DNA of 64,000 nt, taken from NCBI RefSeq assembly GCF_003350475.1, contig NZ_QQAV01000003.1, positions 460,063-524,062 on the forward strand, read 5' to 3'. This document shows positions 16,864 to 25,027 of this stretch, piece after piece. Under the pieces are notes generated by a model, which worked only from the letters and a program-made list of their open reading frames with translations, searched no databases and was not told where the DNA came from. The DNA is from Pseudacidovorax intermedius. Its GTDB lineage: Bacteria; Pseudomonadota; Gammaproteobacteria; Burkholderiales; Burkholderiaceae_C. The stretch's first letter is position 1. Each line of letters starts with the position of its first letter. The position numbers and the translations under genes were made by a program.

Positions 16864-17625
16864 ATGGACGACCAAGACCTTCTGCGCTATTCGCGCCACA
16901 TCCTGCTGGAGGAGTTCGGCATCGACGGGCAGGAGCGCGTGTCGGCCGCCCGTACCCTCGTCATCGGTGCTGGCGGGCTGGGTTCGCCCGTGGCGCTGTA
17001 CCTGGCAGGGGCGGGCGTGGGACGGATCACCCTGGTGGATGACGACGTCGTCGATGTGACCAACCTGCAGCGCCAGATTGCCCACAGCAGCGCGCGCGTC
17101 GGGATGCCGAAGGTGGAGTCGGCGGCCGAGGCCATGCGGGCGCTCAATCGCGGGATCGACATCCGCACGGTCCGCGCCCGCGCGGATCGCCCGCTGCTCG
17201 AACAACTCGTGCCACAGGCCGACGTGGTGCTGGACTGCAGCGACAACTTCGAAACCCGTCACCGCGTCAATGCCGCCTGCGTCGCCCATCGCAAGCCGCT
17301 GGTGGCAGGTGCGGCCATCCGCTTCGACGGCCAGCTGTCGGTGTATGACGCGCGCCAGCCGGACAGTCCCTGCTATGCCTGCCTGTTTCCGCCCGACGCC
17401 GAGTTCGAGGAGACACGCTGCGCGGTGATGGGCGTGTTCTCCCCCGTGGTGGGTACCTTGGGCACATTGCAGGCGCACGAGGCCCTCAAGCTCGTTGCCG
17501 GCATCGGCGGCACGCTGACGGGCCGGCTGCTGATGTTCGACGGCCGGGCGAGCCGCTTCGATACGCTTCAGGTGCGACGCGACCCTGAATGCCCCGTCTG
17601 CGGAGGCATGCACCGCCAGGGGTGA
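16864..17625 (+). CDS. moeB: ThiF/MoeB-type adenylyltransferase
   Basis: The protein probably adenylates the C-terminal Gly-Gly of a ubiquitin-like sulfur carrier (MoaD or ThiS) for molybdopterin or thiamine synthesis. It has 253 residues. The ATP-binding GAGGLG is at residues 35-40, followed by DDDVVDVTNLQRQIAH with the substrate-contact Arg. Zinc ligands appear as a CYAC pair and a C-terminal CPVC pair. There is no C-terminal rhodanese domain, so it is the short MoeB/ThiF form. Which carrier it serves cannot be decided here; no moaD or thiS is nearby. Confidence 0.88.
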   Translation: MDDQDLLRYSRHILLEEFGIDGQERVSAARTLVIGAGGLGSPVALYLAGAGVGRITLVDDDVVDVTNLQRQIAHSSARVGMPKVESAAEAMRALNRGIDIRTVRARADRPLLEQLVPQADVVLDCSDNFETRHRVNAACVAHRKPLVAGAAIRFDGQLSVYDARQPDSPCYACLFPPDAEFEETRCAVMGVFSPVVGTLGTLQAHEALKLVAGIGGTLTGRLLMFDGRASRFDTLQVRRDPECPVCGGMHRQG

Positions 17626-17629
17626 ACGC

Positions 17630-19678
17630 TCAGCGGCGCACGGCCTTGGCCCGTTCCGCCGCCTGGGCCGCCTCGCTCGATTCGGGCCGGCGTGCTTCCG
17701 CCAACGCACCGGCGCAATCGGCGTCCTCGCCCGGCCCGGTCTCCACCGTGGCCGCCAGCGCCAGCAGCGGGTTGATGGCGCCGAGTGCCAGGGCCGCAGC
17801 GCCGCGCGCGACCAGCGGTGCAGCTTCCACGCCCGGGCGGGGGTCACCGAAATGCCCACGTACCGTCAGGGGGGTGCGCAGGCTCAGGATGCTTTTGTCC
17901 TTGGGTTGCGGCCGGATGACGAAGTCCAGCGTCTCGTCCTTCAGGCTCGCCTGTCCGGTCGCGGTGAACAGCGTGTCGTCGGTGTCGAAGATGAGCGTAC
18001 GGCCGTTCATGACACCCTTGTTCACATCGAAGGCCAGCGCCGCGCAGCGCATGCGCACGTTCTTGTCGCCGCGAAGCAGGAATTCCAGCACCTCGCCCCC
18101 GTCGAGGCCGGCGATTTCCAGCAAGAGGTTGCTGAACTGTCCGCGCCCCGTCATGGCTGCCACATCGCCGGAGGCCGCCCCGAGCCAGTTGGCGACGGAC
18201 GTCCCCTGCCCCGCCAGGTTGATGCGGCCATCCAGCCGACCCAGGCTGCTCTTGGTGGATTCGACCTTGGGAATCAGCTGATTGAGCTGCAGCGCCTTCA
18301 CGTCCAACGCCATGCGGATGTCGGCCGGGTTGCGCGAACCGTCGATGCGCACGGCACCCTGGATGCTGCCGCCTGCCACGCCCAAGTCGAGCGGCTTGAG
18401 CTCCAGCACGCCGTCCTTGAGCGCCACCTGCACGCTGCCGCGCTGCAGCGGCACCTCGCGCACATTGCGGATGCGCTCCGCGGTGTAGCGCACATCGGCG
18501 TCCATGGCGCGAAGCCGTTCGAAGTCCAGGGGCGCGGTCGGCAGCACCCGCACGTCCGCGCCGCGGCGGCGGGTCTTCTCCAGCGTGGCGGGCGCCTCCA
18601 CGCCCTCGACGGCCTTGGCCGAGCGCTCAGTCGGCGGCAGACCGATGAGCGGGCCGAGGTCATCCATGTCCATCACCTTCGAGGCCAGCTTGCCGCTCAG
18701 CTTAGGACGGGCAGCGCCTTTTTCGAACTGCAGCTCGCCGCCGATGTCCGACAGCCCAAGCTTGCCCGCCAGCTGCTGCGCCTGCCAGGTCTTGCCGGTC
18801 TTGAGCAGGCGGCCTTCGACCTGGTAGGGCGAGGTGTCCGGCAGCGCCACGCCGATCAGGCGGTAGAGATCGCCCAGGTTGCGGCCCTTCAGCCGAACCT
18901 TGGCATCCACGCCATCCAGTTCGGTGAGCGCGGCCATGCTGCCTGTTGCGTCCAGGCGCGTTCCGCCGGCCGTGGCGTGGATCTCGAAAGGAAAGGGCGG
19001 CACTCCGGCCTGCGTGAGCAACAGCACATTGCCTGTGCGACCCTGGGCACTCAGCGGTTGGGACTGGTAGCGCCCCTTCATCTGGTAGGAAAGGGGCATG
19101 TCGCCCTTCTGGGTATCGAAGGCGAAGTCGACGCGCATGTCCACGCCCAGATGCTTGGCCAGGAAATCGAGATGGCCGCCATCGACCTGCAGCACGCCGA
19201 TCCGCGGCGTGGTGCCGCGGCCTGCTTCGCCATCGTCGCCTTTCTCGAGGGCCCAGGTCTTGCGCCCATCCTCTTCCATCTGCAGGCCGATCCGGGGGGC
19301 GCTCAACATCAGCCGGGGAATGTCCACCTGCTTGCGCAGCAGCGGCCAGATGCGGATGTCGATCTCGGCCTTGTCGGCGCCGACCAGGAGCGGGTCCCTT
19401 GCCCACTTGGGGTTGTCGAACTCGATGCCATCGAGCGTGATGCGCGCCGTGCGCAGGCCCGGCTTCACATCGAGGTGCCGCGTGATCTCGAAACGCCGCC
19501 CAGTCTTCTCGCTCACGTAGCGATTGATGGGACCGCGCAGGACATCCCATGGGAAGAACAGGACGATCAACACCACCGCGACGATCAGGATGGCGAGCGC
19601 GATCAGGATGCGCCGCAGCCATCGCCCGCCGCGAGGTGGTACAGCGGCAGCGGGGGCTGTGGCAGGGGATGGATGCAT
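17630..19678 (-). CDS. AsmA family protein
   Basis: This is a 682-residue envelope protein of the AsmA family, which has one N-terminal inner-membrane anchor and a long periplasmic beta-rich body. Related proteins are thought to move phospholipids or affect outer-membrane assembly. The anchor is at about residues 22-44 (ILIALAILIVAVVLIVLFF), followed by the family opening GRRFEITRHLDVKPG. The C-terminal AsmA_2-like part includes GRLDGRINLAGQGTSVANWLG and ends near LTVRGHFGDPRPGVEAA. It converges on moeB with only a four-base gap, and a small membrane protein gene lies upstream. Confidence 0.88.
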   Translation of the reverse strand: MHPSPATAPAAAVPPRGGRWLRRILIALAILIVAVVLIVLFFPWDVLRGPINRYVSEKTGRRFEITRHLDVKPGLRTARITLDGIEFDNPKWARDPLLVGADKAEIDIRIWPLLRKQVDIPRLMLSAPRIGLQMEEDGRKTWALEKGDDGEAGRGTTPRIGVLQVDGGHLDFLAKHLGVDMRVDFAFDTQKGDMPLSYQMKGRYQSQPLSAQGRTGNVLLLTQAGVPPFPFEIHATAGGTRLDATGSMAALTELDGVDAKVRLKGRNLGDLYRLIGVALPDTSPYQVEGRLLKTGKTWQAQQLAGKLGLSDIGGELQFEKGAARPKLSGKLASKVMDMDDLGPLIGLPPTERSAKAVEGVEAPATLEKTRRRGADVRVLPTAPLDFERLRAMDADVRYTAERIRNVREVPLQRGSVQVALKDGVLELKPLDLGVAGGSIQGAVRIDGSRNPADIRMALDVKALQLNQLIPKVESTKSSLGRLDGRINLAGQGTSVANWLGAASGDVAAMTGRGQFSNLLLEIAGLDGGEVLEFLLRGDKNVRMRCAALAFDVNKGVMNGRTLIFDTDDTLFTATGQASLKDETLDFVIRPQPKDKSILSLRTPLTVRGHFGDPRPGVEAAPLVARGAAALALGAINPLLALAATVETGPGEDADCAGALAEARRPESSEAAQAAERAKAVRR

Positions 19679-19696
19679 GGAATGCGGCCGTCCGCC

Positions 19697-19867
19697 TCAA
19701 GGGCCGACGAAGAACGACAACCAGCCCTTGCCCACCCCGCCCGGGGCATCGGCGGTGACGGCGTTCACCAGGTGCAACTCGGCCGAGCCCGGTTCGCCCT
19801 GCACGACCACCCATGCAGCAAGCAGGGCCAGACCGCCCGCCAGCAGGAAACCCAGAATGCCTTTCAT
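19697..19867 (-). CDS. Small single-pass membrane protein, unknown
   Basis: This 56-residue protein begins MKGILGFLLAGGLALLAAWVV, a single hydrophobic helix, followed by a short polar tail (VQGEPGSAELHLVNAVTAD). The ATG at 19867 has GAGAGG about eight bases upstream; a longer reading from 19894 lacks a ribosome site. It ends 18 bases before the AsmA gene on the same strand and may be cotranscribed with it. I do not recognise a family. Confidence 0.55.
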   Translation of the reverse strand: MKGILGFLLAGGLALLAAWVVVQGEPGSAELHLVNAVTADAPGGVGKGWLSFFVGP

Positions 19868-20198
19868 GGTCCACCTCTCGGATGCCGTCATCATGTTGAT
19901 TGCAAGGCGCGGGCGTTGACGGCGAGCCCCAACGGCCTTGCCAACCGCCCACGACCAGATTGAACGAATGGCAACACCTTAATTCGCAGCGCCACGACCG
20001 CAGGTCGGCCGGTCGCCGCACCCCCTGTGCGCAGACACCTACGGCGCCATCGTCGGCACGCTCCTACAGCAACAGGCCATCCGGGATTGCAGGGTCGGCA
20101 GGACGCGCTTCTACGATCTATCCAGTACCAGCATCGGGTCGCCACTGCCTGCCTGTTGCCGCAAGCGCGGCCCGGGCCCGGCCGGCGTCTCACCCATC
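19868..20198. other. 331-base gap between the small membrane protein and the receiver gene
   Basis: No coding frame here has family character. The stretch is the divergent promoter region for the AsmA unit (minus) and the lone receiver (plus). I see an imperfect hairpin around 20005-20025 (GACC...GGTC) but no strong promoter hexamers. Nothing else is assigned. Confidence 0.5.
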
Positions 20199-20591
20199 AT
20201 GAGCGGCAGACTGCACACCTACATCGTCGAAGACAACGTCACCATCCGCGAGAACCTGGTGGGAACGCTTGAAGAGCTCACGCCGGTGAGCGCAGTGGGC
20301 TACGCGGAGACCGAGACCGACGCGCGCCAGTGGCTGCGCGACCATCGCGGTGATTGGCAACTGGCCATCGTGGACCTGTTTCTCAAGGAAGGCAGCGGAC
20401 TGGGTGTGCTCAGCGCCTGCCGGGAACGCAAGCCGCAGCAGAAGGTGGTGGTGCTGAGCAACTACGCCACGCCAGACATCCGCCGCCGGTGTGCACAGTT
20501 GGGCGTCGACGCAGTCTTCGACAAATCCAACGAGATCGATGCCCTGGTCGACTATTGCCTGTGGCAATCCCAGCAACCGACCGCGCACTGA
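20199..20591 (+). CDS. Single-domain response regulator (receiver only)
   Basis: This is a stand-alone receiver domain of 130 residues with no output domain. The acidic pocket is E11-D12 (IVEDN), the phospho-acceptor is D59 (AIVDLF), the switch serine is S87 (VVLSNYA) and the conserved lysine is K109 (VFDKS). It ends twelve residues after the last receiver helix. Such proteins act as phosphate relays, sinks or protein-binding switches. It points toward a NarL-type regulator whose gene converges from the right, next to a CHASE3 histidine kinase; all three may form one circuit. Confidence 0.88.
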   Translation: MSGRLHTYIVEDNVTIRENLVGTLEELTPVSAVGYAETETDARQWLRDHRGDWQLAIVDLFLKEGSGLGVLSACRERKPQQKVVVLSNYATPDIRRRCAQLGVDAVFDKSNEIDALVDYCLWQSQQPTAH

Positions 20592-20598
20592 GCCGCGC

Positions 20599-20638
20599 AA
20601 AAAGAAAAGACCGCGCGAGGCCAAGCCCGGCGCGGTCT
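20599..20638 (-). terminator. Strong rho-independent terminator for the NarL-type regulator
   Basis: On the minus strand the 9-base perfect stem AGACCGCGC / GCGCGGTCT (20608-20616 with 20630-20638) is followed by a T-rich tract (TTTTCTTTTT, 20599-20607 plus the stem end). It terminates the gene at 20678-21310. It starts eight bases after the stop codon of the convergent receiver gene, so it may serve both. Confidence 0.85.
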
Positions 20639-20643
20639 GCAAC

Positions 20644-20668
20644 AAGGGCTGCGCCTTGCAGGCGCGGC
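20644..20668. terminator. Second hairpin between the convergent regulators
   Basis: GGGCTGCGCC pairs with GGCGCGGCCC over ten bases with one G-T type mismatch and a five-base loop. It has no T-run on either strand. Together with the neighbouring terminator it gives a structured convergent 3' region. Confidence 0.4.
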
Positions 20669-20677
20669 CCCTGCCGA

Positions 20678-21310
20678 TCAGTCGATCAGCTTGTTCTTGA
20701 GCGCGTAATAGGTGAGGTCGCTGTTGGACGAAAGATTCATCTTCTCCATCAGGCGCGTGCGGTAGGTGCTGACCGTCTTCACCGACAGCGAGAGCGTCTT
20801 CGCGATTTCGCCGGCCGTTTCGCCCTTGGCGAGCTTGAGGAACACCTGGAATTCGCGCTCGGAGAGTTGCTCATGCGGCGCAGCGTCGTCCTTGCGGTCG
20901 AGTTGGCGGGCCAGCAGTTCGGCCACCGCGGGCGTGATGTAGCGACGGCCCAGCGAGATGGTGCGGATCGCGTTGACGATTTCCATCGGGTCGCAGTCCT
21001 TGTTGAGGTAGCCACTCGCGCCCTGACGGATGAGGTTCATCGCATAGTGCTCCTCCGGATAGCCGCTGAGGATCAGGATGCCCACGTCAGGTGCCTTGGC
21101 CCGAATCATGGCCAGCGCATCGATGCCGCTCTGCCCTGGCATCGACAGGTCCATCACCAGTACGTCCAGCTCGGTGGTGCGCACCAGCTCGATCGCCTCA
21201 CGGCCCGTCGCGGCTTCCCCCACCACACGCAGGTCCACGTGCTCCGAGAAAAACTGCTTCAGTCCGGACCGGACGATCGCGTGGTCGTCCACAATGCCAA
21301 TCTTGATCAT
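20678..21310 (-). CDS. NarL/FixJ-type response regulator
   Basis: This is a 210-residue DNA-binding response regulator. The receiver has D8-D9, phospho-acceptor D54 (LVMDLSMPG), S82 and K104. The LuxR-type helix-turn-helix occupies about residues 147-205 (LSEREFQVFLKLAKGETAGEI, then SVKTVSTYRTRLMEKM). It is transcribed away from the histidine kinase gene at 21412, with 101 bases between starts, and is the obvious cognate partner. Its target genes are not known. Confidence 0.93.
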   Translation of the reverse strand: MIKIGIVDDHAIVRSGLKQFFSEHVDLRVVGEAATGREAIELVRTTELDVLVMDLSMPGQSGIDALAMIRAKAPDVGILILSGYPEEHYAMNLIRQGASGYLNKDCDPMEIVNAIRTISLGRRYITPAVAELLARQLDRKDDAAPHEQLSEREFQVFLKLAKGETAGEIAKTLSLSVKTVSTYRTRLMEKMNLSSNSDLTYYALKNKLID

Positions 21311-21411
21311 TTGTTGCCTTTGTCGAGTCGCAGTGGCTTATTGCCACCGCCAACACAGCTTTCGTTGACAAACATTATTCAATAAATAGACGGCCCGATT
21401 CCCCCTCACGC

Positions 21412-22764
21412 ATGCTGAAACACAAGCTGTCGCTGTTGGCTTACAAGAAGAAAGCCTTGAGTCTGAGCCTTGCCATCCTGGCGGCGTTCGCGCTCGTGGC
21501 CTTCAATGAATCGGGTTATCACCGGTCGACCCGTGCGCTGGAGGAAATCGGCCGCGCGCAGGAGGCGCGGCTGTCCATCCACCTGCTGCTGCGCTACACG
21601 CTGGACGCCGAGACCGGCACCCGCGGGTTCATGCTCACGGGCGACCCCCGCTATCGGGAGCCCTATGACCTCGCGGTCGCCGAACTGCCCAAGCAGATGG
21701 ACCGCCTGCGCATGCTCTATGCCGACAAGCCCATGGAGCGCAGCCATCTGGCCGCACTTGGCAACCACCTGTCGCGCAAGCTGGCCGAAATGGAATTGAC
21801 CGTGCGCATGCTCAGCACCGGCAATGCCGACGCCTCGCGCTTCGTGCTCAGCACGGACGTGGGTCGGGAGGAAATGCAGGGCATCCGCCAGGAGGCCGAT
21901 GCGCTCATGGCGTTCAGCACCCGGTCGGTCGAGGAAGGGCGACTGCAGATCTCGCAGGCCCTGGGCCTGGCCCGTGTGGGCATCGGCCTGATCGTCCTGG
22001 CGGCCCTGCTGGCCTTCGTGCTCTATCTTCGCCAGACCTCGGCACTGCAACAGGCCAACGACCGCCAGCAGCAGGCGCTGCAACGGGAACGCAACTCGCT
22101 GGAACTGGAGGTGCGCGACCGCACGGCGTCGCTGGCCGAACTGGCGACGCACCTGCAGGAGGTGCGGGAGTCCGAGCGCGGCTACCTGGCCCGTGAACTG
22201 CACGACGAACTGGGCGCCCTGCTCACGGCCGCCAAGCTCGATGTGGCGCGGCTCAAGTCGCGCCTGGGCGATTCGCCGGATGCCGCCCAGCGCCTGGCCC
22301 ACCTGACCGAGTTGCTGAATTCGGGCATCGCCCTCAAGCGGCGCATCATCGAGGACCTGCGGCCCTCGTCGCTGTCGAACCTCGGCCTGGTGGCCTCGCT
22401 CGAGATCCTCGGCCGCGAATTCGCCGAGCGCTCGGGCATCCAGGTCGACATGGCGCTGGAGCCGGTCGAACTGGACGAGTCGCGCCAGCTCACCATCTAC
22501 CGCATGGTGCAGGAAGGCCTCACCAACATCGGCAAGTACGCCCAGGCCCAGGAGGCCACCATCGTCCTCAAGGACTATGAGAACCATGTCGAGGTGGAAG
22601 TCAGCGACAACGGCCGGGGCTTCGACCTGCAGCAGCAGGCCGCACGTGCGAGCCACGGCCTGGCCGGCATGCGCCATCGCGTGCAGGCCGCAGGCGGCAA
22701 GCTGTCGGTGGACAGCAGTCCGGGGCATGGCACGCGTCTGCATGCCGTGATGCCCAAGCAGTAG
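21412..22764 (+). CDS. CHASE3-domain sensor histidine kinase (NarX/DesK type)
   Basis: This membrane sensor kinase has 450 residues. A first membrane helix (about 16-32) is followed by a periplasmic CHASE3-like domain (RYTLDAETGTRGFMLTGDPRY is diagnostic), a second helix (about 183-205), a coiled coil, and a HisKA_3 dimerisation region with H264 in ARELHDELGALLTAAK. The ATPase domain shows MVQEGLTNIGKYAQA (N box) and DNGRGFD (G1). HisKA_3 kinases pair with NarL-type regulators, which fits the divergent gene next door. The stimulus is not known. It is followed by a 9-base inverted repeat. Confidence 0.93.
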   Translation: MLKHKLSLLAYKKKALSLSLAILAAFALVAFNESGYHRSTRALEEIGRAQEARLSIHLLLRYTLDAETGTRGFMLTGDPRYREPYDLAVAELPKQMDRLRMLYADKPMERSHLAALGNHLSRKLAEMELTVRMLSTGNADASRFVLSTDVGREEMQGIRQEADALMAFSTRSVEEGRLQISQALGLARVGIGLIVLAALLAFVLYLRQTSALQQANDRQQQALQRERNSLELEVRDRTASLAELATHLQEVRESERGYLARELHDELGALLTAAKLDVARLKSRLGDSPDAAQRLAHLTELLNSGIALKRRIIEDLRPSSLSNLGLVASLEILGREFAERSGIQVDMALEPVELDESRQLTIYRMVQEGLTNIGKYAQAQEATIVLKDYENHVEVEVSDNGRGFDLQQQAARASHGLAGMRHRVQAAGGKLSVDSSPGHGTRLHAVMPKQ

Positions 22765-22829
22765 GGCGGCGCCCGCCGCAAGGGCGCATCCAGCCCTACG
22801 GGCAGCCCGATTCGCCGCTTTCCTACGCC

Positions 22830-22859
22830 CCCCGGACCCTGCTGCTGACAGGTCCGGGG
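22830..22859. repeat. Inverted repeat downstream of the kinase gene
   Basis: CCCCGGACC at 22830-22838 pairs perfectly with GGTCCGGGG at 22851-22859, loop of twelve bases. It lies 65 bases after the kinase stop and about 100 before a run of stress-type genes, and could end the kinase transcript or act as an operator. There is no T-run. Confidence 0.4.
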
Positions 22860-22961
22860 CGGGCCTGCTCCTTAAGCTCTTGCCATCGGCAAACACAAGG
22901 TGCCTTCACCTGCGGTCCCGCTCCAGGGTACCGGTGGGCACAAGCATGAAAGGAGCCTGCC

Positions 22962-23126
22962 ATGCTGCACTACACCGTCGTCTTCCTCGTCATCGCGCTG
23001 GTGGCCGCGCTGTTCGGCTTCGGCGGCATCGCTGCCGGCGCCGTGGGCATTGCGAAGCTCCTGTTCGTGATCTTCGCCATCCTGACGATTGCCAGCTTCA
23101 TCGCGGGTCTGTTGCGCCGGCGTTGA
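22962..23126 (+). CDS. DUF1328 small membrane protein
   Basis: This 54-residue protein begins [20 protein letters not shown] and ends LLRRR. It is two closely spaced hydrophobic helices with the family's [17 protein letters not shown] centre, matching DUF1328 (YtjA-like). The ATG follows AAAGGAG at a good distance. Function is unknown; members are often induced by envelope or osmotic stress. It opens a same-strand run with DUF883, YqjE-like and ferritin-like genes. Confidence 0.85.
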   Translation: MLHYTVVFLVIALVAALFGFGGIAAGAVGIAKLLFVIFAILTIASFIAGLLRRR

Positions 23127-23201
23127 GGCGCTAGCATCTTTGCACGCCGGCCACGGCCGGCGGGCTGACTTCTTTCCCATCCCATCCACAAGGACTTCTC
23201 C

Positions 23202-23579
23202 ATGAACTCGACCGCCAAGACCCCCTCCCAACTTGCCGACGAACTGCGCGGCGCCGCCCAGGATGCGGCCGAGAGCACGCGCACCTACGCCAAGAACGCC
23301 GTCGATGCGACCGGCCAGAAGGTGCGGCAGCTGCGCGGCGAGGTGGAGCCGACGGTGGAACAGATCGCGTCGCGCGTTCAGCAGGCGGTCCAGCGCGGCC
23401 TGGAAGCCGCATCGAAGACCACCAGCCGCGCCCAGGAACGCTTCGGCGAGGCCGCCACGGTGACGACCCGCTATATCGCCGACCAGCCCGTCCGCTCCGT
23501 GCTGATTGCGGCGGCGGCGGGTGCCGCAATCACCGCACTCATCGTGCTTGCCAGCCGCCGCAGCGGCGACGACTACTGA
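23202..23579 (+). CDS. DUF883 (ElaB/YqjD-like) membrane-anchored protein
   Basis: This 125-residue protein has a long helical, charged N-terminal part (residues 1-95, with AAQDAAESTRTYAKNAVDAT) and one C-terminal membrane helix (VLIAAAAGAAITALIVLAS) followed by RRSGDDY. That layout matches ElaB/YqjD/DUF883 proteins, tail-anchored inner-membrane proteins that bind ribosomes in stationary phase in E. coli. AAGGA precedes the ATG. It sits upstream of a YqjE-like gene, as yqjD does in enterics. Confidence 0.85.
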   Translation: MNSTAKTPSQLADELRGAAQDAAESTRTYAKNAVDATGQKVRQLRGEVEPTVEQIASRVQQAVQRGLEAASKTTSRAQERFGEAATVTTRYIADQPVRSVLIAAAAGAAITALIVLASRRSGDDY

Positions 23580-23608
23580 TCGACGCCCGGGCGTACCGAC
23601 CACCGCAC

Positions 23609-23995
23609 ATGCTCCATCCTGTCATTTCCGCAGCCCTGCGACATCCTGCGCTGGTCGGGCGCCATCTCCTGAATTACGTCGCCTTGGCCAAGGTCGAGGT
23701 GGCGGAGGCCGGCCGGTCGGTGGTGACGCGTGCCATTGGCGGCGCGATCGCCCTGCTCGGCGCCTTGTTCACGCTGGGGTGGGGTGGCGTGGCTGTGATG
23801 CTGGGCGTGCTCCACGGGCGCTTCGAGTGGGTGCTGCTGATCGTGCCCGGCGTGGCGCTGGTGCTGATGCTCGTGGGCATCGCACTCGCGTTGAGGCCGC
23901 CTCAACTGCCCCTCTTCGCCGGACTGAAGAACCAGGCGGCCGAAGACATTCAGGTACTCCACGCCCTCTCCGAAAGCAGCCATGCCGATCGCTGA
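23609..23995 (+). CDS. YqjE-like (phage-holin family) membrane protein
   Basis: This 128-residue protein has two membrane helices (about residues 42-68 and 74-95) with the polar N-terminal helix HLLNYVALAKVEVAEAGRSV. It matches the YqjE/DUF1469 family, usually found with YqjD and YqjK. Function is unknown despite the holin name. Its last 14 bases overlap the start of the next gene, indicating coupled translation. Confidence 0.82.
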   Translation: MLHPVISAALRHPALVGRHLLNYVALAKVEVAEAGRSVVTRAIGGAIALLGALFTLGWGGVAVMLGVLHGRFEWVLLIVPGVALVLMLVGIALALRPPQLPLFAGLKNQAAEDIQVLHALSESSHADR

Positions 23996-24461
23996 CCGCA
24001 TCGATGACACGGGGCTGCCTCTGACACCCGAGCAGCGCCTGGCCCAATCTCGATTGGCTTTGCTGGATGCACTCATACCGCCTCCTCCGCCGCAACGCAG
24101 CCGCGGGACGGGTTCAGCGCAAGGTGTGGCGGCGCGCAGCGCGTCCGTGCTTCGAAAGCTGCCCTGGCTGGACATGGGCCGCAACATGGCCCGACGCTGG
24201 TGGCAGCGGCATCCCCTGCATGCCGCGGGGCAGCTCGCGCACCCTCTGTTGCAGGGCTACGCCAGCCGGCATCCTGCCAAGCTGGTGGCGGGAGCGGCTG
24301 CGGCGGGTTCGGTGCTCGCGCTGACCCGGCCATGGCGGCTGCTGTCCGGCACCGCGCTGTTGGCGCTGCTGCTGCGCACCTCCGATGTGGCCGACCTCAT
24401 CACCACCTTGGCCATGTCCCGCCCAGAACCAGACTCTCCCCCACGAAAGGAAATGCCATGA
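23982..24461 (+). CDS. Hypothetical protein in the YqjK position
   Basis: This 159-residue protein has a polar, Pro-rich N-terminal part (LLDALIPPPPPQRS) and one or two hydrophobic segments near residues 98-130 (KLVAGAAAAGSVLALTRPW, then GTALLALLLRTSD). I do not recognise a family, but it occupies the place of yqjK after yqjD-yqjE. It overlaps the upstream gene by 14 bases and the ferritin-like gene downstream as ATGA, so the three are almost certainly cotranscribed. Confidence 0.72.
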   Translation: MPIADRIDDTGLPLTPEQRLAQSRLALLDALIPPPPPQRSRGTGSAQGVAARSASVLRKLPWLDMGRNMARRWWQRHPLHAAGQLAHPLLQGYASRHPAKLVAGAAAAGSVLALTRPWRLLSGTALLALLLRTSDVADLITTLAMSRPEPDSPPRKEMP

Positions 24462-25000
24462 ACGACACCCTTGCAGCCCGTCAGCCCCTCCAACTCGACC
24501 AGACGGCCATCGATGCCGCCGCGAAGAGCCTGGACGATGGCGCCGTCACGCCCAGTTATGGCCCGTGGCGCGACGACATCGTCAAGCTGCTCAATGACGC
24601 GCTCGCTACCGAACTGGTGTGCGTGCTGCGCTACAAGCGCCACTACTTCACCGCCAAGGGCGTGGAATCGCCTGCAATTGCCGACGAGTTTCTGGTGCAC
24701 GCCAACGAAGAGTCGGCACACGCCGATCGCATTGCCGAGCGCATCGTGCAACTGGGTGGCGAGCCCAACTTCCAGCCCGACAGCCTGTCGAAGCGCAGCC
24801 ATGCCGACTACGACGAGTCGAAGGATCTGCAGGCCATGGTGCGTGCCAACCTCAAGGCCGAGCGCATCGCGGTCGAGAGTTACCGCCAGATGGTGGCCTT
24901 GATCGGTGACAAGGACTCGACCACGCGTCGCATGCTCGAAGAGATCCTCGCCGATGAGGAAGAGCATGCCGACGAGCTGAGCGACTGGATGGACAAGTAA
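24458..25000 (+). CDS. Ferritin-like (bacterioferritin-type) protein
   Basis: This is a 180-residue four-helix-bundle protein. Metal-ligand residues appear in helix pattern: ALATELVCVLRYKRHYF, then HANEESAHADRIAERI, NLKAERIAVESYRQMV and ILADEEEHADELSDW. This is the ExxH di-iron set of ferritin-like proteins, so it probably oxidises and stores iron or detoxifies peroxide. The ATG at 24458 overlaps the upstream stop. Its place at the end of a stress-type membrane gene run suggests a stationary-phase or oxidative-stress role. Confidence 0.85.
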   Translation: MNDTLAARQPLQLDQTAIDAAAKSLDDGAVTPSYGPWRDDIVKLLNDALATELVCVLRYKRHYFTAKGVESPAIADEFLVHANEESAHADRIAERIVQLGGEPNFQPDSLSKRSHADYDESKDLQAMVRANLKAERIAVESYRQMVALIGDKDSTTRRMLEEILADEEEHADELSDWMDK

Positions 25001-25027
25001 GCCCTCGTCCGCCGCACCCCGCGCCGC

